NCBI RefSeq assembly: GCF_020524165.1
Contig: NZ_JAIVKU010000004.1
Span: 1 to 64,000 of the forward strand
Length of the DNA: 64,000 nt
Direction of reading: 5' to 3'
DNA from: Guptibacillus hwajinpoensis
GTDB lineage: Bacteria; Bacillota; Bacilli; Bacillales; Guptibacillaceae
The notes under the pieces are model-generated. The model made no database searches. It saw only the letters and a list, made by a program, of their open reading frames with translations, and had not been told where the DNA came from. A program made the position numbers and the translations under genes. The first letter of the stretch is position 1; the number at the start of each line of letters is the position of its first letter. Below are positions 19,639-28,763 of the stretch, piece after piece.

Positions 19639-21072
19639 TCATTCTAAAAAAGCAAGAATGCCATTTGAAATCTCCGATGTGATGTTATTTTGATAGGATG
19701 CCTTATTTACTAACTGCTCTTCCCAAGGGTTGGAAAGGAAACCCAGTTCGAGAAGAACGGAAGGCTGCTGGTTATTTCGTAGAACATAGTAATTGCCAAA
19801 ACGTATGCCGCGATCTCGTAAAGAAGTATCGTCGCCAATCTCGGCGTGAATAGCCGTGGCAAGTGTCATATCTCCGTCCTCGTAATAATAAGTTGTGGTA
19901 CCATTTGCTGTTGGATCAACAGTGCTGTCGAAATGAATGCTGACAAAAGCATCTGCTAGGTATTGCTCAGAAATTAGTGTTCGTTGTGAAAGAGAGATAA
20001 ATGTATCATCTTCTCTTGTTAGAATCACCTCTACACCTGCATTTTTTAATTTCTCAGCAATTGTGTTAGTCGTTTTAAGCGTAAGGATTTTTTCAAGCGT
20101 TGTAATTCCTAAAGCCCCGCTATCAAAACCTCCGTGTCCAGCATCAAGTACGACCGTTTTCCCTGACGTTAACTTGGGAGAAGTGGTAAGCCTTGAAACG
20201 GTGGAAACGACCCAATCTGCTACGTAAGCTGAACGCCCATCATCAAGGAGGATACGGTACCATTCACCTTCTTTTCCGTCTATTTGATAGCGCTCTTGGA
20301 CCGACGCTTGACTGATGACACCATAGCTTAAGCCAGGTCCGCTTCTAAGATTCGTCGCGTGATATAGAATCGTTACAAAGCCTTCTTCTTCCTTCTTATC
20401 GGTGTTTTGCAAATAGGTGCTGTCCACCCAACCTGTTTGTCCGTTGTCATATCGGATGAAGCTCCAATTGTTTTCTGTTTTCATTTCTTCGACGACCGAA
20501 CCTAAAGGGAGTTGAGATAGAATACGGTTTTCTGTCCCGGGCATTTCTCGAACATTTAATAGCCTTGTGATGACTTCTTTGTTGGTATCGGAGTTTTGTT
20601 CCTTCTCTAGTGATTTAGAAGTTACTAACCATGAAGCCACCCAACCTGTTTGTCCGTTATAATCGATTGAAATCCAATCACCTTTGCTCCTTAAAACGGT
20701 CCAATCGCTGTCTTGAGAAATACTCCCAAGAATTTTGTATTCTTTACCTGGACCCGATCGTACTTGTAAATTTGATACAGTCGAGTGAATCGTTTGTTCA
20801 CTTGCTGCCTCTGTCGTTAACGTAGCGAACCTACTAGCTACCCATCCTTTTTCACCCGTTTCAAGCTCTACATATAGCCAATTATCTTGATTCTTGATAA
20901 TCGTTGCTTTGTCACCTTGATGCACCTGAGTAATGATGGTGGACGAAATGGATGCTTGTGAACGAACATTAACGGTTTGTTCGAAAAGAGCATTAGTCGC
21001 TGCTGATGCTGCTGTATGAGGAATAAGAATGGCTATGAAAAATAAGGGGATAAAAAAAATCGTTCTTTTCAA
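19639..21072 (-). CDS. Secreted N-acetylmuramoyl-L-alanine amidase with SH3b repeats
   Basis: Cell-wall hydrolase cleaving the MurNAc-L-Ala bond. TTG 21072, 5 bases after AAAGGAGAT, gives MKRTIFFIPLFF, a clean signal peptide ending near TAASA. Four bacterial SH3 domains follow (repeated VNVRSQ, LQVRSG, LLNVRE, TNLRSG openings), then an Amidase_3 catalytic domain with zinc-ligand segments VLDAGHGGFDSGA and SIHFDS and the catalytic LELGFLSN. 477 aa. The position upstream of hisS matches B. subtilis yrvJ. Confidence 0.9.
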   Translation of the reverse strand: MKRTIFFIPLFFIAILIPHTAASAATNALFEQTVNVRSQASISSTIITQVHQGDKATIIKNQDNWLYVELETGEKGWVASRFATLTTEAASEQTIHSTVSNLQVRSGPGKEYKILGSISQDSDWTVLRSKGDWISIDYNGQTGWVASWLVTSKSLEKEQNSDTNKEVITRLLNVREMPGTENRILSQLPLGSVVEEMKTENNWSFIRYDNGQTGWVDSTYLQNTDKKEEEGFVTILYHATNLRSGPGLSYGVISQASVQERYQIDGKEGEWYRILLDDGRSAYVADWVVSTVSRLTTSPKLTSGKTVVLDAGHGGFDSGALGITTLEKILTLKTTNTIAEKLKNAGVEVILTREDDTFISLSQRTLISEQYLADAFVSIHFDSTVDPTANGTTTYYYEDGDMTLATAIHAEIGDDTSLRDRGIRFGNYYVLRNNQQPSVLLELGFLSNPWEEQLVNKASYQNNITSEISNGILAFLE

Positions 21073-21203
21073 TGGAAATCTCCTTTCAATAAACCTTAGC
21101 ATAGATAATTTCTTTATCGGATGAAAAGATTCCTTCGTTTAGTTGTAAAACCACTATTTTTTGGTGAAACTAAGAAAATAATATACGAAGAGGGTGAGCT
21201 TTC

Positions 21204-21377
21204 ATGCGATCGACGAATAAAGAAATGATGAGCTACAACATGTCTCAACCAGAATTTGGCGTCGACTTTCATGATTTTTTACAAAAAGAACAGTGTTTGT
21301 CAAATATGGAACTCGCAGAAGAATTTGGCCTATCGCTGAAAAGTGTCAAAATCATGAAACAAAAAATGAAAAGATAA
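21204..21377 (+). CDS. Small helix-turn-helix-like protein
   Basis: A 57-aa open frame with RBS GAGGGTGAG and ATG 21204. The C-terminal half, LSNMELAEEFGLSLKSVKIM, has the spacing of a helix-turn-helix with two basic residues at the end. Its place between the amidase and the hisS T-box corresponds to small unnamed genes (YrzK position) in Bacilli. No function known; the reading is supported by RBS, codon use and pattern only. Confidence 0.6.
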   Translation: MRSTNKEMMSYNMSQPEFGVDFHDFLQKEQCLSNMELAEEFGLSLKSVKIMKQKMKR

Positions 21378-21394
21378 AACCATCCCGAATACAC

Positions 21395-21423
21395 TTGACA
21401 AAAAAAACGCTGACTCGTATGAT
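21395..21423 (+). promoter_or_regulatory. Sigma-A promoter for hisS-aspS
   Basis: TTGACA (21395-21400), 17-base spacer, TATGAT (21418-21423). The predicted start, near 21430, leads into the T-box leader. Confidence 0.85.
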
Positions 21424-21429
21424 AGAAAA

Positions 21430-21701
21430 CAATTCAGTAAATCGATACGAAGCTCCGATGAGGAAGAAAAGTAAAAAAATACCGGGTTGAGCAGAGAGGA
21501 AATGCCGTTAGGCTGAGAGCATTTCTCGATACCGCTTTTTTGAAAGACACTTCCAAGGATCGTCTCCGAACAGGTAACTCAGTAGGGGGCGACGTAAACA
21601 GGCGTTAACTGTTTTAAGAGGAAGGATATGTCCTTCCATTAGGGTGGCACCGCGGGTAACTCTCGTCCCTGAATTTCGATTCAGGGATGGGAGTTTTTTT
21701 T
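21430..21701 (+). promoter_or_regulatory. T-box riboswitch, Asp-type specifier, controlling hisS-aspS
   Basis: Leader that senses uncharged tRNA. Stem I: GGAAG (21462-21466) pairs with CTTCC (21550-21554); AGTA box 21470-21473; GNUG-type GCTG 21512-21515. The specifier loop reads GAA-A-GAC-A (21542-21549), aligning with the usual GAAC-codon-purine arrangement, so the codon is GAC (Asp), 21546-21548. A His codon CAC overlaps at 21548-21550. T-box core AGGGTGGCACCGCG 21641-21654; terminator 21662-21701 (TCCCTGAA/TTCAGGGA, then T8). Confidence 0.93.
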
Positions 21702-21775
21702 GTATCCAAAAATAGCTTCCCCGCTTCAGTTTCGCCTAGGAGAGCTTCTTGTAAGTGATTAAAGGAGGATAAATC

Positions 21776-23062
21776 ATGAGTTTTCAAATTCCTAGAGGTA
21801 CACAGGATATTGTTCCTGGTACTTCAGAGTTATGGCAATACATTGAAAATAAGGCGAGAGATATTTGCCGTAGATACAATTATCATGAACTACGCACACC
21901 AATTTTTGAACACACTGAGTTGTTCCAACGCGGTGTTGGCGATACAACGGATATCGTTCAAAAAGAAATGTACACATTTGAAGATCGAGGAAATCGTAGC
22001 TTAACACTTCGTCCTGAGGGAACTGCTTCAGCCGTTCGTGCATATGTGAATAATAAAATGTATGGCTTACCTGAGCAGCCGGTGAAATTGTATTACATCG
22101 GCCCTATGTTCCGCTATGAACGCCCTCAATCAGGACGGATGAGACAATTTGTTCAGTTCGGAATTGAGGCTCTTGGTAGTAATGATCCTTCTATTGATGC
22201 AGAGGTCATTGCTCTTGCAATGAGCTTGTATCAAGAATTAGGGCTTAAAAAGCTTAAGCTCTATTTAAATAGTCTCGGCGATAAAGAAAGTCGCGAAGCT
22301 CACCGTGAAGCACTTGTTAATCATTTTCAACCGAGAATTGGGGAGTTCTGTAGTGACTGTCAAAGTCGTCTTGAGAAAAACCCACTTCGCATTCTGGATT
22401 GTAAAAAGGATCGTGATCATGAATTAATGGAGACTGCGCCATCAATCATTGATTACTTGAATGAAGATTCTTCCACTTATTTTGCTAAGGTTAAAGAAGC
22501 ATTGGATCAAATGGGAATCGAATATGTTCTCGACGATCGCCTTGTACGTGGACTGGATTATTATAATCATACGGCATTTGAGATTATGAGCGACGCTGAT
22601 GGATTTGGTGCCATTACCACACTTAGCGGTGGTGGTCGTTATAACGGCCTGGTTGAAGAGATGGGTGGCCCATCAACGCCAGGAATCGGATTTGCAATGA
22701 GTATTGAACGATTGCTAATGGCGTTAGAAGCAGAAGGCGTAAACCTACCAATTGAAAAGACGATTGATTGCTACGTTGTTACAATGGGTGAGGAAGCACA
22801 GAAAGTTTCCAATGGTCTTGTTCAAAAGCTTAGAAAAGCTGGACTTTCAACTGAGCGTGACTACCTTGATAAGAAGATGAAAGGTCAGTTTAAAGCGGCT
22901 AATCGATTGAACTCAAAGGTTGTTGCCATCCTGGGTGATGAAGAAATTGAGAAAAATGAAATTAATATTAAAGATATGAACACTGGTGAACAGGAAGCAA
23001 TAAGCCTATCAGAAGTAGATCGCTATCTTGTTAAGAAATTAAAGGAGGAAGTTGGAGAATGA
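21776..23062 (+). CDS. hisS: Histidyl-tRNA synthetase
   Basis: Class II aminoacyl-tRNA synthetase, 428 aa. Motif 1 region near [15 protein letters not shown], motif 2 [15 protein letters not shown] with [14 protein letters not shown], the histidine A segment [13 protein letters not shown] and motif 3 [14 protein letters not shown] are all present, followed by the anticodon-binding domain. RBS AAAGGAGG. Last 4 bases overlap aspS. Controlled by the T-box leader upstream. Confidence 0.97.
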   Translation: MSFQIPRGTQDIVPGTSELWQYIENKARDICRRYNYHELRTPIFEHTELFQRGVGDTTDIVQKEMYTFEDRGNRSLTLRPEGTASAVRAYVNNKMYGLPEQPVKLYYIGPMFRYERPQSGRMRQFVQFGIEALGSNDPSIDAEVIALAMSLYQELGLKKLKLYLNSLGDKESREAHREALVNHFQPRIGEFCSDCQSRLEKNPLRILDCKKDRDHELMETAPSIIDYLNEDSSTYFAKVKEALDQMGIEYVLDDRLVRGLDYYNHTAFEIMSDADGFGAITTLSGGGRYNGLVEEMGGPSTPGIGFAMSIERLLMALEAEGVNLPIEKTIDCYVVTMGEEAQKVSNGLVQKLRKAGLSTERDYLDKKMKGQFKAANRLNSKVVAILGDEEIEKNEINIKDMNTGEQEAISLSEVDRYLVKKLKEEVGE

Positions 23063-24846
23063 TCGGAAGAAGTCATGCATGCGGCAAAATACGTGAAAGT
23101 GAAATTGGAGAAACAGTGGAACTGAAAGGATGGGTTCAGAAACGTCGGGATCTTGGCGGATTAATCTTTATTGATTTTAGAGACCGTTCAGGGATCGTAC
23201 AGGTTGTTTTTAACCCTGATCTATCAAAAGAAGCTCTAGAACTTGCGGAGAATGTAAGAAATGAATACGTTCTTGGCATAACAGGGAAAGTGGTGGCACG
23301 TGGGGAAGGGACAGTAAACCAAAATCTTCCGACTGGCTCCATCGAAGTACATGCTGAATCACTTGAAATTCTTAATGCAGCTAAAAATCCTCCCATTAGC
23401 ATTGCAAATGATGTAGAGGTTGGCGAAGATATTCGTTTGAAATATCGCTATTTGGATTTACGTCGTCCAGTGATGCAAGAGACTTTCAAGCTACGTCATC
23501 GCACAACAAAAGTGATTCGTGATTTCTTAGATCACAATGAATTCCTTGAAATTGAAACACCAATGTTAACGAAAAGTACGCCAGAGGGCGCTCGTGACTA
23601 CCTTGTGCCAAGTCGTGTTCACGAAGGCGAATTCTACGCGCTACCACAGTCTCCTCAGCTGTTCAAACAGCTATTAATGGTTTCGGGTTTTGAGCGCTAT
23701 TACCAGGTTGTTCGTTGCTTCCGTGATGAAGACCTTCGAGCGGATCGTCAACCAGAATTTACTCAAGTCGACATTGAAACATCGTTTCTTCCGAAAGAAG
23801 ATTTGATTAAGATGATGGAAGAAATGATGAGTGCGGTATTGAAAGAAACGAAGGGGATAGAAATAAATACCCCGTTCCAACGCATGACTCATGCAGAAGC
23901 GATGAATCGTTATGGCTCTGATAAACCTGATACGCGTTTTGAGATGGAATTTGTGGACGTATCAGAACTTGTAAAAGACTCTGATTTTAAAGTTTTCTCT
24001 GGAGCTGTTGCTTCTGGCGGAGCTGTTAAAGGAATTAACGCGAAAGGCGCTGCTAGCGAATACTCACGTAAAGATATCGATGCTTTAACAGAATATGTGA
24101 AAACTTACAAAGCAAAAGGGCTTGCATGGTTGAAAGTAGAAGAAGATGGTTTGAAAGGACCTATTTCTAAATTCTTTGATGAAGCTCTTGCCGCTCAACT
24201 GAAAGAAGCTTTCGATGCAGAAGCAGGTGACCTTCTTCTGTTCGTAGCTGACAGTAAGTCTGTCGTAGCAGACAGTCTCGGTTCTCTTCGTTCAAAACTT
24301 GGAAAAGATCTTGATCTTATTGACTATTCTAAATTTAATTTCCTATGGATCATGGACTTCCCGCTGATGAGTTACGATGAGGAAGCAGATCGCTATTTTG
24401 CGGAACACCATCCATTTACAATGCCTTTGAAAGAAGATCTTCATCTTCTCGAGGAAGCGCCTGGAAAAGTTCGTGCAGATGCCTATGACCTTGTTCTAAA
24501 CGGTTATGAGTTAGGTGGAGGATCACAGCGTATTTTCCAACGTGATGTTCAAGAGAAAATGTTTAAAGCGCTAGGCTTTACAACAGAAGAAGCAGAGGCT
24601 GAGTTTGGCTTCCTACTTGAAGCGTTTGAATACGGAACACCACCACATGGCGGTATCGCATTTGGTCTTGATCGTCTTGTGATGTTGCTAGCTGGTAGAA
24701 CAAATCTTCGCGACACGATTGCATTCCCTAAAACAGCGAGCGCAAGCTGCTTGTTAACTGAAGCGCCGTCTCCGGTTAGCGAAGATCAGTTAAAAGAGCT
24801 TCATCTTGAGCTTGCTAAGAAGCCAGTTGCTGCTGAAAAGGAATAA
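23059..24846 (+). CDS. aspS: Aspartyl-tRNA synthetase
   Basis: Class IIb synthetase of bacterial type, 595 aa: N-terminal OB anticodon-binding domain ([20 protein letters not shown]), catalytic domain with motif 2 [17 protein letters not shown], inserted GAD domain (about residues 290-410), and motif 3 [13 protein letters not shown]. Starts inside the hisS stop (ATGA), so the two are translationally coupled. Whether it also charges tRNA-Asn cannot be read here. Confidence 0.97.
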   Translation: MIGRSHACGKIRESEIGETVELKGWVQKRRDLGGLIFIDFRDRSGIVQVVFNPDLSKEALELAENVRNEYVLGITGKVVARGEGTVNQNLPTGSIEVHAESLEILNAAKNPPISIANDVEVGEDIRLKYRYLDLRRPVMQETFKLRHRTTKVIRDFLDHNEFLEIETPMLTKSTPEGARDYLVPSRVHEGEFYALPQSPQLFKQLLMVSGFERYYQVVRCFRDEDLRADRQPEFTQVDIETSFLPKEDLIKMMEEMMSAVLKETKGIEINTPFQRMTHAEAMNRYGSDKPDTRFEMEFVDVSELVKDSDFKVFSGAVASGGAVKGINAKGAASEYSRKDIDALTEYVKTYKAKGLAWLKVEEDGLKGPISKFFDEALAAQLKEAFDAEAGDLLLFVADSKSVVADSLGSLRSKLGKDLDLIDYSKFNFLWIMDFPLMSYDEEADRYFAEHHPFTMPLKEDLHLLEEAPGKVRADAYDLVLNGYELGGGSQRIFQRDVQEKMFKALGFTTEEAEAEFGFLLEAFEYGTPPHGGIAFGLDRLVMLLAGRTNLRDTIAFPKTASASCLLTEAPSPVSEDQLKELHLELAKKPVAAEKE

Positions 24847-24878
24847 AAAAATAATATAATGGACCTAATGCACGAAGA

Positions 24879-24907
24879 TTGAAATCAGTTTGAAGGTCTG
24901 CTATAAT
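24879..24907 (+). promoter_or_regulatory. Sigma-A promoter for 6S RNA
   Basis: TTGAAA (24879-24884), 17-base spacer, TATAAT (24902-24907), predicted start near 24914. Confidence 0.85.
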
Positions 24908-24923
24908 TCAATTACAAGTTAAC

Positions 24924-25110
24924 GAAGAGTCCTGAAGTGTACGTTTACTTCCATAATAATTTGAGCCAACACTTTTACAACGGGAGCCTGATTCTTTCCG
25001 TTCAAAGTACATGCCTCGGTAGCTGAGGACGTACGGAGAATGGAATAGGGCACCCACCTGCCAATGCAGGTTCAACAATTATGGAAAGGACGGCACAGTT
25101 GGGGCTCTTC
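24924..25110 (+). ncRNA. bsrA: 6S RNA (Bacillus 6S-1/BsrA type)
   Basis: Long rod-like RNA that binds sigma-A RNA polymerase. The ends pair: GAAGAGTCC (24924-24932) with GGGGCTCTTC (25101-25110), followed by TATTTTTAT. The interior has recognisable 6S segments: GAGCCAACACTTTTACAACG and the CACCCACCTG...CAGGTTCAAC hairpin. Located directly after aspS as bsrA is in B. subtilis, behind its own strong promoter. Ends are judged by pairing; the primary transcript may start about 10 bases earlier. Confidence 0.92.
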
Positions 25111-25130
25111 TATTTTTATGACAATTAATA

Positions 25131-25168
25131 AAGCATCCGCTCAAGTTTTGAGTGGATGCTTTTTTTCG
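25131..25168 (+). terminator. Strong intrinsic terminator after 6S RNA
   Basis: AAGCATCCGCTCAA (25131-25144) pairs with TTGAGTGGATGCTT (25148-25161; one G-T pair), then T-run. Confidence 0.88.
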
Positions 25169-25192
25169 TTCTGCGAAAATCCCTTTTTATAG

Positions 25193-25232
25193 CCTCCAGT
25201 GCCTGCCGTGTCTAAACGCCCACTTCCGCTTT
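25193..25232. repeat. 3' remnant of the palindromic repeat
   Basis: CTCCAGTGCCTG...ACGCCCACTTCCGCTTT resembles only the right-hand half of the element (GCTCCA...CGCTCCGCTTT); no matching left half lies upstream, so it looks truncated. Confidence 0.6.
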
Positions 25233-25238
25233 ACGTTA

Positions 25239-25355
25239 GATCCAGCTACAGCGCCCAGCCTCTCGATCGCTTCACCCCATAAAATGAACACAAAGAGCGT
25301 GTTCTTTTTAAGGGGTTCCAGCGCTTGTCGAGGCAAAACGGGCGCTACCGCTTTT
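25239..25355. repeat. Palindromic dispersed repeat, copy D
   Basis: Same architecture as copies A-C with different stems: AGCGCCC (25250-25256) with GGGCGCT (25340-25346), GCCTC (25258-25262) with GAGGC (25330-25334), CCCC (25275-25278) with GGGG (25312-25315), GAACAC (25286-25291) with GTGTTC (25299-25304) around AAAGAGC. Ends CCGCTTTT, close to the stop of the minus-strand RsfA-type gene (25361). tcdA, which occupies this interval in B. subtilis, is absent. Confidence 0.8.
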
Positions 25356-25360
25356 CGTTT

Positions 25361-26029
25361 TTACCTCGCGACTTTTTCTAAATTCCCGTTTTTATCCATT
25401 TTAAAGGTTGGGACGTTTTGGTCTTCGTTGTCGTTTAGGACGACCATTCTTCTGGCACGGTCCATGATTTGAATGAGGGATTGGTAATCTTCTTTCATGA
25501 CTTGTTGTTCGTTTTCGAGCGTTTTAATTCTTTGATGGAGCAGGGTGTTTTCTTCTTTTAGGTGTTGATTCTCCGATTCTAGTTTCTCAAGGTTCGTTCT
25601 TAGTTTGTTTGTTGAGGATGCGGACTGTTCAAGGTTAGATAAGAAAGTAATCACATCTCTCATTGTTAATTGCTTTTTGGTTACTGGTGGTTCAGTGGTG
25701 TGAACAGGTGTATCAAGTAAAGGCTGTGAAAGTGGTTGTTCTTGGTGAAAAACGGGCTTATGCGATTCTCTTTTTGTATATTCGGGTTGTCTGCGTTCTG
25801 CACGCTTCATTTCTTTTCGCTGTTTTTTCGCCAGTTTTAGAGCTTGTTCGTATCTCTCTCTTACGATGGCGTTCCACCTGAATCCAACGGCTGCTGAAGT
25901 GCGACTAAGTCGGTCACCTACTTCATCAAAGGCTTTTAGTTGTGTACTACCTTCTCTTACGTGTCGCAGCACTGTTTCGGCAAGCATTAAATCATCTTCA
26001 TGAGACCAAGCATCTTGTCTTACTTTCAT
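25361..26029 (-). CDS. RsfA-family transcriptional regulator
   Basis: 222 aa. The N-terminus (KVRQDAWSHEDDLMLAETVL through VGFRWNAIVRERY) is the SANT/Myb-like domain of the RsfA family, prespore regulators in Bacillus. Residues about 65-115 are basic and low complexity; a coiled coil with LEKLESENQHLKEENTLL fills the C-terminal half. Being an RsfA paralogue it may act in sporulation, but the specific target is unknown. Flanked by repeats downstream and rarA upstream, in place of B. subtilis tcdA. Confidence 0.85.
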   Translation of the reverse strand: MKVRQDAWSHEDDLMLAETVLRHVREGSTQLKAFDEVGDRLSRTSAAVGFRWNAIVRERYEQALKLAKKQRKEMKRAERRQPEYTKRESHKPVFHQEQPLSQPLLDTPVHTTEPPVTKKQLTMRDVITFLSNLEQSASSTNKLRTNLEKLESENQHLKEENTLLHQRIKTLENEQQVMKEDYQSLIQIMDRARRMVVLNDNEDQNVPTFKMDKNGNLEKVAR

Positions 26030-26145
26030 TTCATTCAGCTCCTTTATATGATAAACAATTTTGCGTTTTGAAAGTAATCATAGCTTTGCCAGTCTGAAAG
26101 AATTTATACAGAAGTCTTGTAAATTTGAGATAGATTGCAAGAATA

Positions 26146-26178
26146 AAGAAAAAACAGCAGAGCATAAGCCCTGCTGTT
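26146..26178 (-). terminator. Terminator after rarA
   Basis: On the minus strand AACAGCAG and CTGCTGTT pair, followed by a T-run (TTTTCTTTATT). It includes the rarA stop codon. Confidence 0.82.
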
Positions 26179-27520
26179 ACGATTTTTTGCTATCAGTTTT
26201 GATACGTTCGGCGAAATAATCCAATCTTTTTAGTATCGTTCTTTCGTGTCCGCGCTCAGTAGGTTTGTAGAATGTTTTTCTAATCATATGATCTGGGAGG
26301 TATTGCTGAGGGACATAGCCTCCCGGGTAATTGTGTGGGTACTTATAATCAATCCCATGACCAAGTTCAGAAGCACCTTTATAGTGAGAATCACGTAAAT
26401 GGAGAGGAACTGTCCCGTTTTTTTCTTTTTTCACTGCGGCAAGTGCCGCATCTATCCCTGAAATAACGGCATTGCTTTTTGGCGCAGTTGCAAGATATAA
26501 CGCGGCTTCAGCTAGTGGTATTCTAGCTTCTGGCATACCGATAAATTCGACCGCATAAGTGGCGGCGTGTGCCACAAGAAGCGCGTTCGGATCAGCAAGT
26601 CCAATATCTTCAGCAGCGTGAACATAAAGTCGTCGCGCTATAAATCGAGGGTCTTCTCCTGCATAGATCATTTTAGCTAACCAGTATAGCGTAGCGTCTG
26701 GGTCAGATCCTCGTATACTTTTAATAAAGGCAGAAACGGTATCATAGTGATTATCGCTATCTTTATCATACTGAAGTACTCGCTGTTGAATGGATTCTTC
26801 CGCAATGGCGAGTGTAATCATGAGTTGCCCGTCTTGATTAGGTGTGGTTGTAAGAACAGCTAGCTCCAGCGCGTTTAGTGCGGTTCTAGCGTCTCCGTTG
26901 GAAACATCAATAAGATGGTTAATAGCATCCTCTTCTATTTCGACATTGTATTTTCCAAAACCACGATCTTTATCCTGAATGGCCTGAAAAAGAATATTCT
27001 TAATGGTAGTTTCATTAAGATGTTCAAAACGAAATAATCTTGATCGCGAAAGCAGTGCTGCGTTAATTTCAAACATGGGACTTTCTGTTGTAGCCCCGAT
27101 TAAAACGATTGTTCCATCTTCAACAAAAGGGAGAAGCGCATCCTGCTGTGATTTATTAAATCGGTGGATCTCATCAATAAAGAGAACGGTTTTTTGATCA
27201 TCAAGCTTTAAGCGATCCTTTGCTTCAGTGGTTAACCTTCTAATGTCAGCAACGCCAGACGTTACGGCGTTTAACTGTTCAAAATGTGCGGATGTTGTAT
27301 TTGCAATAATGCGAGCGAGGGTTGTTTTACCCGTTCCAGGCGGACCAAAGAAAATCATAGGTGTTAGTTGATCAGCTTGTATGGCTCTTCTTAATAGTTT
27401 TCCATCGCCAATAATATGGTCCTGTCCAATAAATTCTTCAATGGATCTCGGTCGCATCCTGCTAGCGAGTGGTCCTGAAGAAGTATGGCTTTTATCTTTT
27501 GGATAATCAAATAAATCCAT
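26177..27520 (-). CDS. rarA: Replication-associated recombination ATPase RarA (MgsA)
   Basis: AAA+ ATPase acting at stalled replication forks. 447 aa with Walker [17 protein letters not shown], Walker [18 protein letters not shown], sensor 1 GATTESP and the C-terminal tetramerisation domain ([18 protein letters not shown]). RBS AGGAGG on the minus strand. In B. subtilis it also neighbours cymR, which lies divergently here behind a YczE-like gene. Confidence 0.95.
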   Translation of the reverse strand: MDLFDYPKDKSHTSSGPLASRMRPRSIEEFIGQDHIIGDGKLLRRAIQADQLTPMIFFGPPGTGKTTLARIIANTTSAHFEQLNAVTSGVADIRRLTTEAKDRLKLDDQKTVLFIDEIHRFNKSQQDALLPFVEDGTIVLIGATTESPMFEINAALLSRSRLFRFEHLNETTIKNILFQAIQDKDRGFGKYNVEIEEDAINHLIDVSNGDARTALNALELAVLTTTPNQDGQLMITLAIAEESIQQRVLQYDKDSDNHYDTVSAFIKSIRGSDPDATLYWLAKMIYAGEDPRFIARRLYVHAAEDIGLADPNALLVAHAATYAVEFIGMPEARIPLAEAALYLATAPKSNAVISGIDAALAAVKKEKNGTVPLHLRDSHYKGASELGHGIDYKYPHNYPGGYVPQQYLPDHMIRKTFYKPTERGHERTILKRLDYFAERIKTDSKKS

Positions 27521-27666
27521 AAAACACCCCTCCTTTCCTAGTTAGTTGAAACATACTATACGGGTTTTGGAAATGCAAGAAAAAGCGGTTCATGCTATAA
27601 TAGCGAAGGTTTACTAACAGAATGAAAGCTAGATGGTGGAGATTAGATTGAGATAAGAGGGATGAA

Positions 27667-28374
27667 ATGAAACAAGCGAATAGAGGCATATCCTGGTTTT
27701 GGATGAGCTGGGGAATCTTTGTTTCAGGTCTTTTAGTCATGGCTTTTGGAATTGCTCTGATGATTCGTGCTGAAGCGGGTAGCGCTCCATGGGATGTGTT
27801 TCATATCGGACTTTATCAGCAGTTCGGACTAACGATTGGAACGTGGTCCATTATCATAGGTTTTGGGATTATTGGGGCGACGTCTTTATTAGAGCGGTCG
27901 TGGCCAAAACTTGGTGCTTTTCTTAATATGCTTCTAGTTGGCGTATTTATTGACATTTATTTATGGCTTCCTTTTCTGAAAACCCCCGATCATTTACTTG
28001 GAAAATTGGTTATGCTGATTAGTGGTATTCTTATTATGGGTTATGGAATTGGTCTTTATATTGCGGCAGAAAGAGGGGCAGGTCCAAGAGATAGTTTAAT
28101 GCTTGTCTTAACCGAGCGCACGGGTTGGAAAGTACAACGCATTCGCCTTTCGATGGAAATGGTGGTTCTTTTTCTTGGGTGGCTATTACAAGGACCAGTT
28201 AATATTGGCACGCTTTTGTTTTGTATAACGATTGGTCCGATCGTTGGTTATTCTTTGCCACAGTGTAAAGCGTTTGTCGCTCGATTGATAGAAAGAGGTG
28301 GAAGAAATGAAGATATCGACAAAAGGAAGATACGGATTAACGATTATGATGGAGTTAGCAAAAAAGCACGGTGA
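27667..28374 (+). CDS. YczE/YitT-like integral membrane protein
   Basis: 235 aa with five predicted helices; GIALMIRAEAGSAPWDVFH and LYIAAERGAGPRDSLMLVL are internally similar motifs typical of the YczE family. Function is not established. RBS AGAGGG. Its last 68 bases overlap cymR in a different frame; the overlapping C-terminus (residues after about 212) is hydrophilic and unlike family members, suggesting a read-on tail. Confidence 0.8.
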   Translation: MKQANRGISWFWMSWGIFVSGLLVMAFGIALMIRAEAGSAPWDVFHIGLYQQFGLTIGTWSIIIGFGIIGATSLLERSWPKLGAFLNMLLVGVFIDIYLWLPFLKTPDHLLGKLVMLISGILIMGYGIGLYIAAERGAGPRDSLMLVLTERTGWKVQRIRLSMEMVVLFLGWLLQGPVNIGTLLFCITIGPIVGYSLPQCKAFVARLIERGGRNEDIDKRKIRINDYDGVSKKAR

Positions 28375-28726
28375 TGGACCTATTTCTTTGAAATCCATTG
28401 CTAGGAGCAAAGACTTATCAGAGCATTATCTCGAACAGCTTGTAGCCCCATTACGTAATGCCGGTCTCGTTAAAAGTGTGCGCGGTGCATATGGAGGCTA
28501 TATTCTTGCTCAAGAAGCGAGCTCAATTACAGCAGGGGATATTATTCGCGTGCTAGAAGGACCGATTAGTCCCGTAGAAGTAATGGATGATGAAGAACCT
28601 GCTAAACGAGATTTGTGGTTAAAAATAAGAGATGCTGTGAAAGATGTTCTCGATTCTACAACCCTAGAAGATCTTGCAACCTATGAAGGTGAAGGAGAGC
28701 AAGACAGCTATATGTTTTATATTTAG
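28307..28726 (+). CDS. cymR: Rrf2-family cysteine metabolism repressor CymR
   Basis: 139-aa winged-helix regulator beginning MKISTKGRYGLTIM, as CymR does. Residues 30-55 (LKSIARSKDLSEHYLEQLV) form the helix-turn-helix. CymR lacks the Fe-S cysteine cluster of other Rrf2 proteins, and none is seen here. With CysK it represses sulfur genes, among them the yrrT-mtnN-mccA-mccB operon, which is present at 46005-49903. AGAGGTGG precedes ATG 28307. Operon with the cysteine desulfurase and mnmA. Confidence 0.92.
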   Translation: MKISTKGRYGLTIMMELAKKHGDGPISLKSIARSKDLSEHYLEQLVAPLRNAGLVKSVRGAYGGYILAQEASSITAGDIIRVLEGPISPVEVMDDEEPAKRDLWLKIRDAVKDVLDSTTLEDLATYEGEGEQDSYMFYI

Positions 28727-28763
28727 TAGCCGGCTCGTTGCTGGTAGTAAGAGGTGACTAATA

